64,000 bases of DNA from Axinella damicornis (Eukaryota > Porifera > Demospongiae > Axinellida > Axinellidae). Each line of letters begins with the position of its first letter. The stretch's first letter is position 1. A model generated the notes under the pieces. That model searched no databases and was not told where the DNA came from. It worked only from the letters and a program-made list of their open reading frames with translations. Position numbers and translations under genes: made by a program. The stretch is from assembly GCA_963931865.1 (NCBI GenBank), contig OZ007511.1:12436081-12500080 (forward strand), written 5' to 3'. Positions 1 to 9,380 of this stretch are shown here, piece after piece.

Positions 1-206
1 ACATGTACCAACATTTTTCAGTTAGGCCGATGCAGCCAATCCGAGTACTACAGTGAATTTGGTGATCACCACTGGGAAAGAGGCTGCATGTGCACTAGGA
101 TGCCGTGATCGTCGTGACATACGATTATACATGTACAGGGGTGTATTATCATAGAATTCCATGACGTATACATGTAGTTATATATCGTGAGATCCTACTG
201 TGCATG

Positions 207-270
207 TAGCCTCATTCCCAGGCCTCCGTCCAGATTTCATTTTGCAGGCTGATGCCTGGGGATGAGGCTA
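207..270. mobile_element. Foldback MITE, TAGCC family (Mutator-like)
   Basis: Ends TAGCCTCATTCCCAGGC and its inverse flank a short core. It sits just downstream of the last visible KIFC1 exon, inside an intron. The flanking 9-mers are only weakly similar, so the insertion is old. Confidence 0.6.
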
Positions 271-321
271 CTGTTAACACCGTTTTTATGGCAACAAAGA
301 CATGGCTATAGACCAACTTGC

Positions 322-3300
322 CTCCCATCCTTTCTCCCTGAGGTTGGACGCAGTCTGGAAGACCTGCTGCACAGCTCGCGGGATCATTCCTCTCTCCCCC
401 TCCTCCCCACCCGCTGGTCCCTCCATTGTGTAGGTCTTACCAGAACCGGTCTGCAGCAGGGAAGGAGTTTACAAACACGTCACAACACCAGTAGGAGGCA
501 TGAGCAATGACAAGGACGTCAGAAGACAGGGTTGACACTAGCATCTCTAGCCTCAATCCGGGCCAGCACCGTTATTTTTGTTGAAACCAGCATGGGCCTG
601 GGAACGAGGCTAAGCATTTCTGCATGCTACGGAGTAAGGCTGGCTCTCTTGACTAGTCATTCTATGGGGTATAAGGCTGGCCCTCTCAACAACATGTACA
701 TGTAGTTGGCATGCAAGAAACGTTGTTGATAGGTAGCCTCGTTCCCAGGCCTCCACGCGCAGCTTTTGTCGCTTGCACTAGACTGCAAGCGACAAAAGCT
801 GCACATGGAGGCCTGGGAACAAGGCTAGTTGATAGGTACATGTATTAATTGTGTAGATGACTAGTTCAATTAACCAGTCAGGTCACTGAGGTCTAGTGGG
901 AAGGCCTGGAAATGAGAGTGGCTTTGTAAGAAAATTTATACACAGTGTACATGGTGTATGTTGCAAAGTACTAAGCAAGTGGACATTATACACTTGCAGG
1001 ATGGGAACACTGCAGCCCCTCCCCCTCTGGGCTGTAGTCTAGCTCATCATCATACTTCTGTTGGTCTCACCTGTCCATATGCAAAGATGCATACGTTGTA
1101 GCCATCCAGGGCGCTCTGCACCAGCTGGGAGATCTCATCAAACACAGCAAGCTGTCTACTCTCCGGGGAGAACACCTGGTCAAACTCAAAGTCGTAGCTC
1201 CTGCTGGGGGTCGACTGCAGGAGATGACACAATCAAGAGCTCATCATGCGTACAGGTACATGTACATACACTGTGTGTGCATCACATTTGACTATACTGA
1301 TCAGAGAATTGGGGTCATCATGCACACACTACCCTCGTTCACAGGCTCTACCCTGTGCGTGCGGTTAGGAAAAATACGGGGCTTCATTTTTCCTAACTGC
1401 GCGCACAGGGGGAGCCTGGGAACAAGGCTATATGTACATCACATTTGAGTAGAACGGGTTGATCTTGTTCCAGAGCAAGGGATTAGCTACAGTGTAAGTA
1501 TGCTTGACCATTGGGAGGTGTTAATGGCTATATCTCTCATCTGGTTGGGATTCATGGGTTAAACAATTCTTCTTACATGTACATGTACATGTATGGTCAG
1601 TAAACAGTTAAAAAGAACAGTAGCAAACCTCCGCTCCTGAGAACTGCATAGCAATCTTCTTCCTGTCTCTCTCACGATCAGGATATTCGATCTGGAGGTT
1701 AGCAGGCGATGACTCTCCCTTAGAGTTCTTCCTCCCTCTGTGGCTGCTTGCTCCAGAGCTGGCGGAGTCATTGCTGGTGGTGCTGTCGTCAAGGCTGCCC
1801 AGGCCTCCCTCACCGGGGAGGATAGGGCGGATACGACAGAAGACACGAATGTTACCTGACCAGAAATGATGGATGGAAAGACAAGCATGTACATGTACAT
1901 GGCTTGTGAACATAGATGTATTGATAGCTGCTAAGACATCATTTCAGGCATTTCACCCCTAACCTTTCGGCTCCAGATAAACATGTAGCATCAATCCCAG
2001 CCCCCCTCCCCTTACAACCCACACCTCACTCCATCCTAGCCTCGTTCCGAGGCCTCCACCCAGATTTTATTTCGCAGCTGTGGAAAAAATCAATTTTTCT
2101 CTACGGCTGTGAGGTGGGTGGAGGCCTGGGGACGAGGCTAACTCCATCCCCCTCGTCCCACTCCCAGGGCTAGAAGTGGGAACAGCCTGCTCATCCCTCC
2201 TCCTACCTTTGAGTTCCTGGATGGTATTGTGCAGCCTCCTCCTCATCGTTTCGTCTTCCTGTATCCGCTCCCGGCACTCCACAATGGTGGCAAGGTGTTG
2301 TTCCACGTCACCTTGGAGGCGAGTTATTAACTCTGCCTTTGCTAGTGCATCAGCAATGGCTTGATCTCGTGCAACCTGAGGGTGAGTGTGTGTATTGTGA
2401 GTGTGTGTGGGTGTGTATTGTGTGTGAGTGTGTGTGTATTGCGTGTGAGTGGGTGTGTATTGTGTGTGTATTGTGTGTGAGTGTGTGTGTAAATGTGTGT
2501 GAGTGGGTGTGTATTGTGAGTGTGTGTGTGTGTTTGATGTCCTGATTCTCAAGCTCAAGCATCCAGCAATAAACAAGGTTAAAAACTTCAGAGGGCAGCT
2601 ATAGTTAAATGTATGTGTGGTGCTGTGTGCTGCATGAGCTCCCAGTACACACATATACAGTACTGCACCCTGCCCACCTACCACACGCAACCCACCAACT
2701 GCACTCCACCAACCCACTGAACCCTGCCCACCTACCACACTCCGCCCACCTACCACACTCCACCCACCTACATGTGTACCACACTCTGCCCACCTTAGTG
2801 GCTCCCAGCTGGCACTGGATGGCCGAAGCATCAGCTGCCATTTGTGATACAGTGGCCTTGAGGCTGACTACCTCCGACCTTGCTCCCTTCAAGTTGGACT
2901 CAAGGTCATCGTGAGAGCGCTGCAGAGCAGACTTTGAGAGTTTCAGCATCTCCACCTCATTCTCGTAGCCACGTGTCCTTTCGAGCAGCTTCTGCCTCGT
3001 AGTGGAGAGTTCATTCTCAAGGTCCTGGGGTCAATGTGAGAGGACGTACATGTACATTCCTCAGAGGTATCTGTACAATCAATTTGTCCATACATGATCT
3101 ACATGTACGTCATGTATCTGCTCTCCCTCCCTTCATCCTCCTCCCTCCTTCACAACCACACTCCCTCCCTCCCTCTCCCACCTACATGTACATGTACCCT
3201 CCCTCACCTTGATCTGTGAGGAGGCGGTGGACTGCTCCTGTTGCTGCACCCTGATGGTTCCCTCCTGCTGCTCTTTGACCTGCTCCAGGCCACCAAGGCG

Positions 3301-3634
3301 CTCGGAAAGGGACCCCAACTGCGACTGCAGCACTTCAATAGTCAACTTGGCATTCTTACGTTCATCGGCCATCAGCCCCTCTACATCCTACAGTGTAGAG
3401 TGTGTATTACGTATAAATACATCGAGCTACGCCATTATCTTGCTGCACAGGAATGGTCTACATGTAGCTTGATAGACTAGAGAAGGATGAGTGCTATAGT
3501 ATTTGGCTCCCACCCACAGGACACATACAGGGGGAGGGCAGAATTATTATACGGGGGGGGGGGGGGGGGGGGGGGGGAGGGATGATTCATCATGATATGC
3601 TAGCTACTTCTTGGATGACATGTCTTGAATACAT

Positions 3635-3670
<36 letters not shown>

Positions 3671-4448
3671 AGTACATGTAATGTACCTGCAGTCTCCCCT
3701 TCAAGTCCCATGCTGGTCTCTTCTGCTTCCCTCCTCCTCCTCCTCCTCCACCACTGCTTGATCCACTCTTACCAGCCACTGTACCTGGAGGGTCTGGACA
3801 GGCACAGGGTGAGAGGATCTTAGTACAGCATTTCGGCACCAATACAACTGCTGGTGAAGGTGCTGGAACACAATCCTGTCAAAGTTTGCACTTTTCCTGT
3901 ACATGTAGCTTAGGCACTGTGGGGTCTAGTTTGACCCTATCGGTTGCAACGGCTGCTACCAGGAGTGCGGTTGCCCCTCGATGGACACTGTGAAAATTGT
4001 GTTGCTGTGCCTCCAAAAAAATTTAGGTGTGTTCTATGGAATCATCATTCTCTCCTGTGCTAGGTCTGAAATGTACCTATCTATGATGATGAATCCATTA
4101 TGTCTAGATATGCACAGGGACACAACTCACTTGTCTTCCCTCGGGCACCTGCTGCTGCTGAAGCAGAACTCGTCACCCTCCCCACTCCAGCAACTTTACT
4201 AGTGGCAGCAGCTGCCTTTCCGACGACGCCCTTTCCCTGTGAGGTCTTCTTTGTGATGCCAGGAGGTTTTGCTGTCTTGCGTGCTGCTGGAGCTGACTTG
4301 GGGACAGCACATGCAGCGGCTGGTTTTGATGGGGGGTTAGTGGCAGGGACAGCGGACGCTTCAACGAGGTTTTCATCAAGTTTCACTCTCTTCAGAGCAT
4401 TCTTTAGACAGGGAAGCAGAAGAATGAGGAACTAATGTTGTAAACTTC

Positions 4449-4490
<42 letters not shown>

Positions 4491-4653
4491 GTACATGTAT
4501 CTAACTATCTATCTATCTATCTACTACCTATGTATCTACCTACATGTACAGATGTACAATGTATCTATTTTGTTACGATAATGAACTGATTACTCCTTCA
4601 CGTACCTCCTTGCCATCGGACACCTGCTCGCTGGCCGATCTCTTCCTGAGCAT
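322..4653 (-). CDS. KIFC1: Kinesin-14 motor, KIFC1/HSET orthologue, partial (3' part outside window)
   Basis: Minus-end-directed kinesin that crosslinks and focuses spindle microtubules (family knowledge). Exons, in order: 4653-4606, 4401-4131, about 3862-3687, 3387-3208, 3024-2794, 2375-2207, 1855-1629, 1214-1071, 450-322; phases agree at the joins I could test. The start ATG (4653) gives [16 protein letters not shown]. The tail is basic and Ala/Pro/Lys-rich, followed by [12 protein letters not shown], a KIFC1 hallmark. A coiled-coil stalk follows. The neck is [16 protein letters not shown], then [23 protein letters not shown] and the P-loop [11 protein letters not shown]. The frame would next encode the YSFVASYVEIYNE region, which is not in the window. 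The last visible intron appears to use a GC donor (AG|GCAAGT at 321). The acceptor of exon 3 is uncertain (3875 or 3862): the phase of the preceding donor favours 3862. The motor carries a Ser-rich insert, around residues 20-55 counted from GNIRVF, of the kind KIFC1 has after its first strand. Confidence 0.93.
734..827. mobile_element. Foldback MITE, TAGCC family, with perfect 9-bp target duplication
   Basis: This 94-bp element is almost wholly palindromic; the arms include AGCTTTTGTCGCTTGCA and its inverse. GTTGATAGG flanks it on both sides (725-733 and 828-836). The 9-bp duplication fits the Mutator-like superfamily. It lies in a KIFC1 intron. Confidence 0.8.
1331..1430. mobile_element. Foldback MITE, diverged member of TAGCC family
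   Basis: The ends resemble CCTCGTTCACAGGCTC and its inverse. The core pairs TGCGTGCGGTTAGGAAAAAT with its near complement. It is located in a KIFC1 intron. Confidence 0.55.
2037..2140. mobile_element. Foldback MITE, TAGCC family, with perfect 9-bp target duplication
   Basis: TAGCCTCGTTCCGAGGCC at the left end and the inverse at the right end. ACTCCATCC is duplicated exactly at 2028-2036 and 2141-2149. This intronic KIFC1 copy is one of the two clearest for defining the family. Confidence 0.82.
2383..2545. repeat. (GT)n-rich microsatellite in KIFC1 intron
   Basis: An imperfect gtgtgt/gtgagtgtgt tract occupies much of the intron between exons 2794-3024 and 2207-2375. Open frames across it are low-complexity artefacts. 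Confidence 0.85.
3553..3668. repeat. Paired poly-G (25) and poly-C (33) tracts in one intron
   Basis: A 25-base G run (3553-3577) and a 33-base C run (3636-3668) lie 58 bp apart in the intron between KIFC1 exons 3687 and 3387. They are mutually complementary, so the pre-mRNA or single-stranded DNA could fold on itself or form G-quadruplexes. Confidence 0.9.
4448..4530. repeat. (ATCT)n microsatellite
   Basis: Tandem atct units are interrupted by a tacatgta motif. They lie in KIFC1 intron 1. Confidence 0.9.
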
Positions 4654-4810
4654 CGTGGTGGGCTGGGGGAGGCGGGAGACGGGACGGGGGATGCTTGAAT
4701 TCCTTATTGCAAGAGGCTGCCTCTGGAAGGCGGAAGTAAACAAAGATGTACGTGATTGTGTTTGTACTACCGGTTGTTGCTAGCCTCCTCACTACACGGT
4801 AGGCAAGAGT

Positions 4811-4861
4811 GCATGATGACATCATCATCATTCTGCCGCAATGATGATGATGTCATCATGC
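4811..4861. promoter_or_regulatory. Perfect 22-bp inverted repeat with CRE-like sites upstream of KIFC1
   Basis: Arms 4811-4832 and 4840-4861 are exact reverse complements around a 7-nt loop (ctgccgc). Each arm carries TGACATCA/TGATGTCA, one base from the palindromic CREB/ATF site TGACGTCA. It lies about 160 bp upstream of the KIFC1 start codon, so it is either a promoter element or a small foldback insertion. The regulatory role is inference. Confidence 0.5.
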
Positions 4862-5144
4862 GTTCTTGGTAAGGTAAGGCGGCGCTACTACGACAGTGGG
4901 ATAGTCCTGACAGCTGCATTTCTTACCAGCAATTTGTCGACGGCACCAGTACATGTAGGATCACCCAACCATACTAGAGTAAAAATGCTACATGTACTTT
5001 GTCTGGAAAAATAAGACAGCCAGCTTTTGGGATTACCCTGGTGTGCTACACCTCAAGCTTTCATCACTGGCAGACGTTTGCTACACAGGGGGAGGTCACT
5101 CCAATAAGCACCACAGAGAGAGTTGTAACCATGCATCTTGACCC

Positions 5145-5200
5145 TAGCCTTGTTTCCATGCCCCATCCGATTTTTCGTATGGGGCCTGGGAACGAGGCTA
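5145..5200. mobile_element. Foldback MITE, TAGCC family
   Basis: The left end is TAGCCTTGTTTCCATGCCCC and the right end is its near inverse. Flanks tcttgaccc (5136-5144) and tctttaacc (5201-5209) agree at 7 of 9 positions, matching the 9-bp target duplication seen at other copies. Confidence 0.68.
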
Positions 5201-5489
5201 TCTTTAACCCATATTATACTAAAGAGGGCCACTACACATTCTTCCATATACCTGTAAGTCAACAGGCAACGGCTGAAAAACAGTGCGGTAACTAACAAAG
5301 CTTTGAAAATCAGCGTAGTCAACAGTCAAACCGTGCAAAAGAGCAGTCAAAGGTTTGACCTGCGGTCGCAGCTGTGATTATAGAGTCTAAATGTATGGGC
5401 ATGACTCCCCCTGCTACAGGAGATGAAAACTGGAGGCATCAGAGTGAGACCGGGCTGAGTCTGTTGCTTAGTAACAGTAGCCAACAAGG

Positions 5490-5760
5490 CTACTTGGTGA
5501 CCAAGTGGCTAACGCACTGGCCAAGGAACTTAGAGGTAGCTCCACTAGACAACACAGATTTCTCTTTTTCTTCAGGGTGCGTTTAGCCCCACCTCCCTAA
5601 AACAAGAAGGGCTTAATACCTTCGCATCCTTTGGAGGGTACATTAGGTTGTTGGTCCCAGGGAACCTGGTTCAAATAGGCCCTCAGGCTCAGGGGTTATC
5701 CTATAAAGGTTTTTCCGGGATTATAGCTCCAGGTCTCTTAAGTCTTATTAGGGTAAGTTA
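5490..5760 (+). mobile_element. Probable SINE copy
   Basis: The segment resembles a tRNA-derived SINE. It has a TGGCTAACGCACTGG stretch like a polymerase III A box. Further on is a body with CCTTTGGAGGGTACATTAGG followed by ggtccc, and a GGTTCAAATAGG stretch like a B box. A related body occurs in reverse at about 38876-38975. The internal promoter boxes are farther apart than usual, so the exact limits and class are uncertain. Confidence 0.4.
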
Positions 5761-5996
5761 GTGACTGCGCTGTTCAAGAACTCTGTAAAGACTAACACCT
5801 GTTCATGATTTCAGCTTACACAACTTCCTGCTTCCATGACCTGATTGGTTGCTAGACATTGGATATCTTCAAGCGGTCTACCAAGGTTCAGTCTTCGGTC
5901 CGTTCAGTCAATCGTTGAGTCGGCATACGGCCAAGTATCAACACGCCATAACTTCATAACATTTCAAATATGAAGCGCCTTTAAAATACCGCGACG

Positions 5997-6040
5997 TGAT
6001 TGGGCGAATCCAAAACATGACTATCACGTGACCAGTGCCG
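5997..6040 (+). promoter_or_regulatory. Candidate promoter motifs upstream of pyroglutamyl-peptidase gene
   Basis: An inverted CCAAT box (gattgg) near 5999 and an E-box CACGTG near 6025 lie about 100-130 bp upstream of the start codon at 6132. No TATA box is evident. The regulatory role is inferred from motif type and position only. Confidence 0.35.
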
Positions 6041-6131
6041 ATTCAGCAGTGTGGGTTGTGATTAGAGCTACTCAGCTAGGGAAGTAGTTGAGCGTCGACT
6101 TGCTACTATTTGGACCTCACAGCGCCGTGAA

Positions 6132-6749
6132 ATGTCTCATACGGGCGACGAGAGACCGGTGCTTGTTACTGGATTCGGACCCTTCCACTACCACACCGTG
6201 AACGCCAGTTGGGTGGCAGTTCAGGGGCTCAAAACGCTGGGAGTTCGACACAACTCGACACAAGTGCAACTTGAAATTAGGGAAATTCCTGTTGCGTACC
6301 AAGACGTCTCCTCCACTGTACCAAAGCTCCTTGATGAATTACAGCCGCAGCTTTGTGTGCATGTCGGTGTCTCCCCCTTTAATGTCATCAAACTGGAACA
6401 GTTTGGAAAAAACAGGGGTTACTGCATGGCGGACATATATGGTAGAGCACCAAGCAACCTGATGTGTGTGTCTGGTGGGCCTGATGCCATCAAAACATCT
6501 TTCAATGTAGAAAGAATCTGTGAGAAGGTCCAGCGAAAAGAAGTCAATGTAACGTTTGAAGTTTCAACGGATGCTGGGCGTTACCTATGCGATTTCATTT
6601 ACTACACTTCTCTCCACTTGAATTCTTCGCCTGTTGTGTTCGTGCATGTGCCTGAGCTCAACAAGCCCTATTCGGCAGAGCAGCTAACTGCCGCACTCAA
6701 GACCATTGTTGAAGTTCTTCTGGAGGAATTGACAAATACTGAAGTTTGA
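6132..6749 (+). CDS. PGPEP1: Pyroglutamyl-peptidase I (peptidase family C15), complete
   Basis: A cytosolic cysteine peptidase that removes N-terminal pyroglutamate from peptides (family knowledge). The 205-aa product has about the same length as vertebrate PGPEP1. It starts with a short leader and then VLVTGFGPF, the family signature. VNASW and the IPVAYQ segment follow. HVGVS and the following E are in the substrate-pocket/glutamate region. DAGRYLCDFIYYTSL holds the catalytic Cys, and VFVHVP holds the catalytic His. The whole frame is one exon, whereas vertebrate genes are split, which hints at intron loss or retroposition. A polyadenylation signal AATAAA lies at 6954-6959, about 200 bp after the stop. 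Its neighbours (KIFC1 upstream in opposite orientation, Pmp-like gene downstream convergent) give no functional link. Confidence 0.96.
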   Translation: MSHTGDERPVLVTGFGPFHYHTVNASWVAVQGLKTLGVRHNSTQVQLEIREIPVAYQDVSSTVPKLLDELQPQLCVHVGVSPFNVIKLEQFGKNRGYCMADIYGRAPSNLMCVSGGPDAIKTSFNVERICEKVQRKEVNVTFEVSTDAGRYLCDFIYYTSLHLNSSPVVFVHVPELNKPYSAEQLTAALKTIVEVLLEELTNTEV

Positions 6750-6953
6750 ACTCCATACATGTAGGAATGATAAGATTATCGATTTATACATGTAGTTAAT
6801 ATTCTTGCTGTACATGCACAATCAGTTTGAGTTTCATGTAGCTACCACCTCCAATTCCGGGTTTTATGACTTCTTTTCAATATGTACGTTCGCATTTGAC
6901 TACATTGGGCTTTTCTTGAGTTCCTTTTGTGGATAAATGCAGCCTTCGAACAG

Positions 6954-6959
6954 AATAAA
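6954..6959 (+). terminator. Polyadenylation signal of pyroglutamyl-peptidase gene
   Basis: Canonical AATAAA about 205 bp downstream of the stop codon on the same strand. Confidence 0.6.
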
Positions 6960-6964
6960 AGCAC

Positions 6965-7736
6965 CACAGGATACACATTCAAGTAGCCTCATCGACTGAG
7001 CCCCTGTTGTAGTTGTGCATGGCCATCCACATGGCAATTCCCAAGTGGCCCAGAATTGTAATTACTAGTAGCTAAGCTCGTTACAAACAATGTTAACCTT
7101 GTTTGTGTTATAACATGCGCCAACTATAGTTACTGGTACATTGTGGTGTGTAGCTAGTGCACGGTCTCAATACAGCAAGCTCCCAGCAATGTCACATAGC
7201 TATATAGCTACTACTTTTATTTATCAGGCAGCACACATAGTTTGGGCCCAAGGGTGTCCGTACCGGGTTGCTGTGCCTTACAGGATTTATTTATTTTTGC
7301 CTGGATAAACAGCACTTTGCTTCTACAGTTAGGGCAAAAGTATAATTATAGCGTCCATATATTTGTTAGGTGCATGCATATGCCCCCTAAGGAAACAGAC
7401 GCTATCGTTACACAAGGCCATGCATACTACATGTGGTTGATTGCTTCACTGGGAGAGTTCCTTTCTTTGGATCGAAGGTGAGCATAATTATATGACCTGG
7501 ACAATTTGCCATGGATCACAAGTATAATTATAGAGCTAGTTACCATGGTTACCAGGGTTTGCATAGCTAGATGTGGTAGCTAATTGTGGTGTGGTAGTAG
7601 CTTGTAAACAGTACCAGCAATCATGTACATGCTAAATCAATTGAACTAAGTAGCTACACTGGAAAAATATACCGTCAAGATAGCAATCACGTTCAAACAT
7701 TATAATGATTTCATCCAAATCACTGTGGTGTTGATT
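6965..7736. other. Intergenic space between convergent genes
   Basis: No coding region is supported here. For the minus-strand gene ending at 7737 it holds AATAAA-type motifs on the minus strand (forward tttatt near 7216 and 7285-7295), plausible polyadenylation signals. The rest is AT-rich and has no recognised element. Confidence 0.4.
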
Positions 7737-9380
7737 TCATGGGGTGTTTGCGTCAAGCAAGTCCAGCGGTTCACGAAGTTGAATAAAGCTTCTTGTTGGA
7801 GCAACTAGAGGCTGATTTCCCAGATCTTGATCCTCAGGCTGCAAATTTCCTGTATTGGTATGGCAATGTATCTGACAGGCATTTAGCTTGTACCTCCGCA
7901 ATTTAGATTTGGTTTGAAGGTAAATATGGGAGAGAAGTATTCCCAGGAATGTCAGGAAAGCTACACTAATGGAAATGTAAGTTGCAACTTGGCTTCCGCG
8001 TACTTGACTATTGTCTTTCTGGTTCACTACTGTGACATGATAGGTAGCTGCAGCGAGGATGCCAAGATTTACAATGAACAAAATTTCAAGAGCATTCAAA
8101 CCCCAATTTTTGTACACACTGCCAGTGAAGAGCAATACCACCATTAGTCCGAGGACTGCCAAAGAAATAGCAAGAAGATTAATACTAGACTCTCCACTCA
8201 CATTGAAAGCAAAGACAAGATAGAGACCACATCGAAGCAGGAGCAGTAGCCCTGTCCAGTAACGATGTTTCAACTTGTACGGGGCATGATATGCATCTAT
8301 AAAGTCTTTCACATAGAGATTATTAGCCCAGGATAAGAGCCAAAAGTGAGATTTCGCTCGCAACCACTGGCCTAGAAGCAACAGAAAAGTGTATGGAAGG
8401 AAGAGAAACAACAAGAACAGAACAGCTACTACTGCAAGTGGAATGTACCATGATCGTGGAATGCTTGCATCATAGAGCCAGACAATTTCTTCTCCACTGG
8501 GATAATGGAGGGAGGTGAGAGAAAGGGCAGCAAGGATGATGCGCAGAATCTTTGCATAAGACAGAAAGAAGAGGGTTGCCAAAACTGGAATGGTGTTTGT
8601 GCCAAGGAGCTTTGACACTCGCAGTGAGTGACGGCTGATGTAAAATAGTGCTCCAACTAGTGTCCAAACATAAAGTGGAAACACAAATTGTAAGCAGGTT
8701 ATGAAGAAAGTGTCCATTCCATTGTAAAAGCAGGTCTCAATGCCGAGGTCAAGGTTCAACCAGGCTATGAACACTGTAAGAACTTTGCTCTGGTCTCGTG
8801 GGAGAAAGATGTGATGATTTGATGCAATAATGTTGGCATAGAATATCAGTCCGTGGAGGGTTCCAGCTGCTACTGTGAGGTTTAGAAGGAACAGCAAGAC
8901 AACTAAACAAACTCCAGCTATAGCAAACGGAACAAGAAGAAACAGGTGCTCATTACCACATCGTCTGCACTGGAAACTGCCAAGTATAGAACTTTCTCCT
9001 TCCCTACACTGGCCACATAAGAGACCTGTGCGGTTGAATTCACACTGTTCGCTAGAATCATTCAAGTGAATGTATTTTTTTCTTCGTGTGCAGTAGTTCA
9101 GAGGGCAACTTCCATGAAGAATCAGCCCATCGTAGGTCCCATTATCGTACGAGACCCCAACCCAGAAGTTGCCAGCTCCATGGCCAGTTCGCAGTATTGC
9201 TTGTTTGTTAATGTCACAGTTGTCAGTGTACTGCAGTAGTCTGTAGTCACATTCACATATCCCAGAGAAATTGAGTAGCTGAAAGCCAGGTGGACAGTCT
9301 TTAAGAATGATGTTGACGGTCAGTTCTACTGTTTCACCTGACACGCTGCTTGGATATAGCCTAATTTGGTTCACATAACT
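7737..9380 (-). pseudogene. Cys-rich and multi-pass membrane part of copy 1, out of frame with its ectodomain
   Basis: From about 9380 downward this frame matches the C-terminal 547 residues of the intact paralogue. It holds DCPPGFQLLN, CECD, GLLCGQCREGESSILGSFQC, then eight or nine hydrophobic segments (e.g. FLLVPFAIAGVCLVVLLFLL, LATLFFLSYAKILRIILA) and a basic cytoplasmic tail ending SFIQLREPLDLLDANTP. It has no start codon or signal peptide of its own after the join. The upstream ATG of the open frame (to 9629) lies in sequence that codes for the ectodomain in the other frame. It is therefore best read as the detached 3' half of the gene above. The coding sequence is otherwise well preserved with no further stops, so the break is recent, or the deletion is a sequencing or assembly artefact. 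Confidence 0.8.

Noticed and set aside
8429..8667. Alternative frames inside the membrane domain of copies 1 and 2
   Set aside because: Frame shadows of the real coding sequence.
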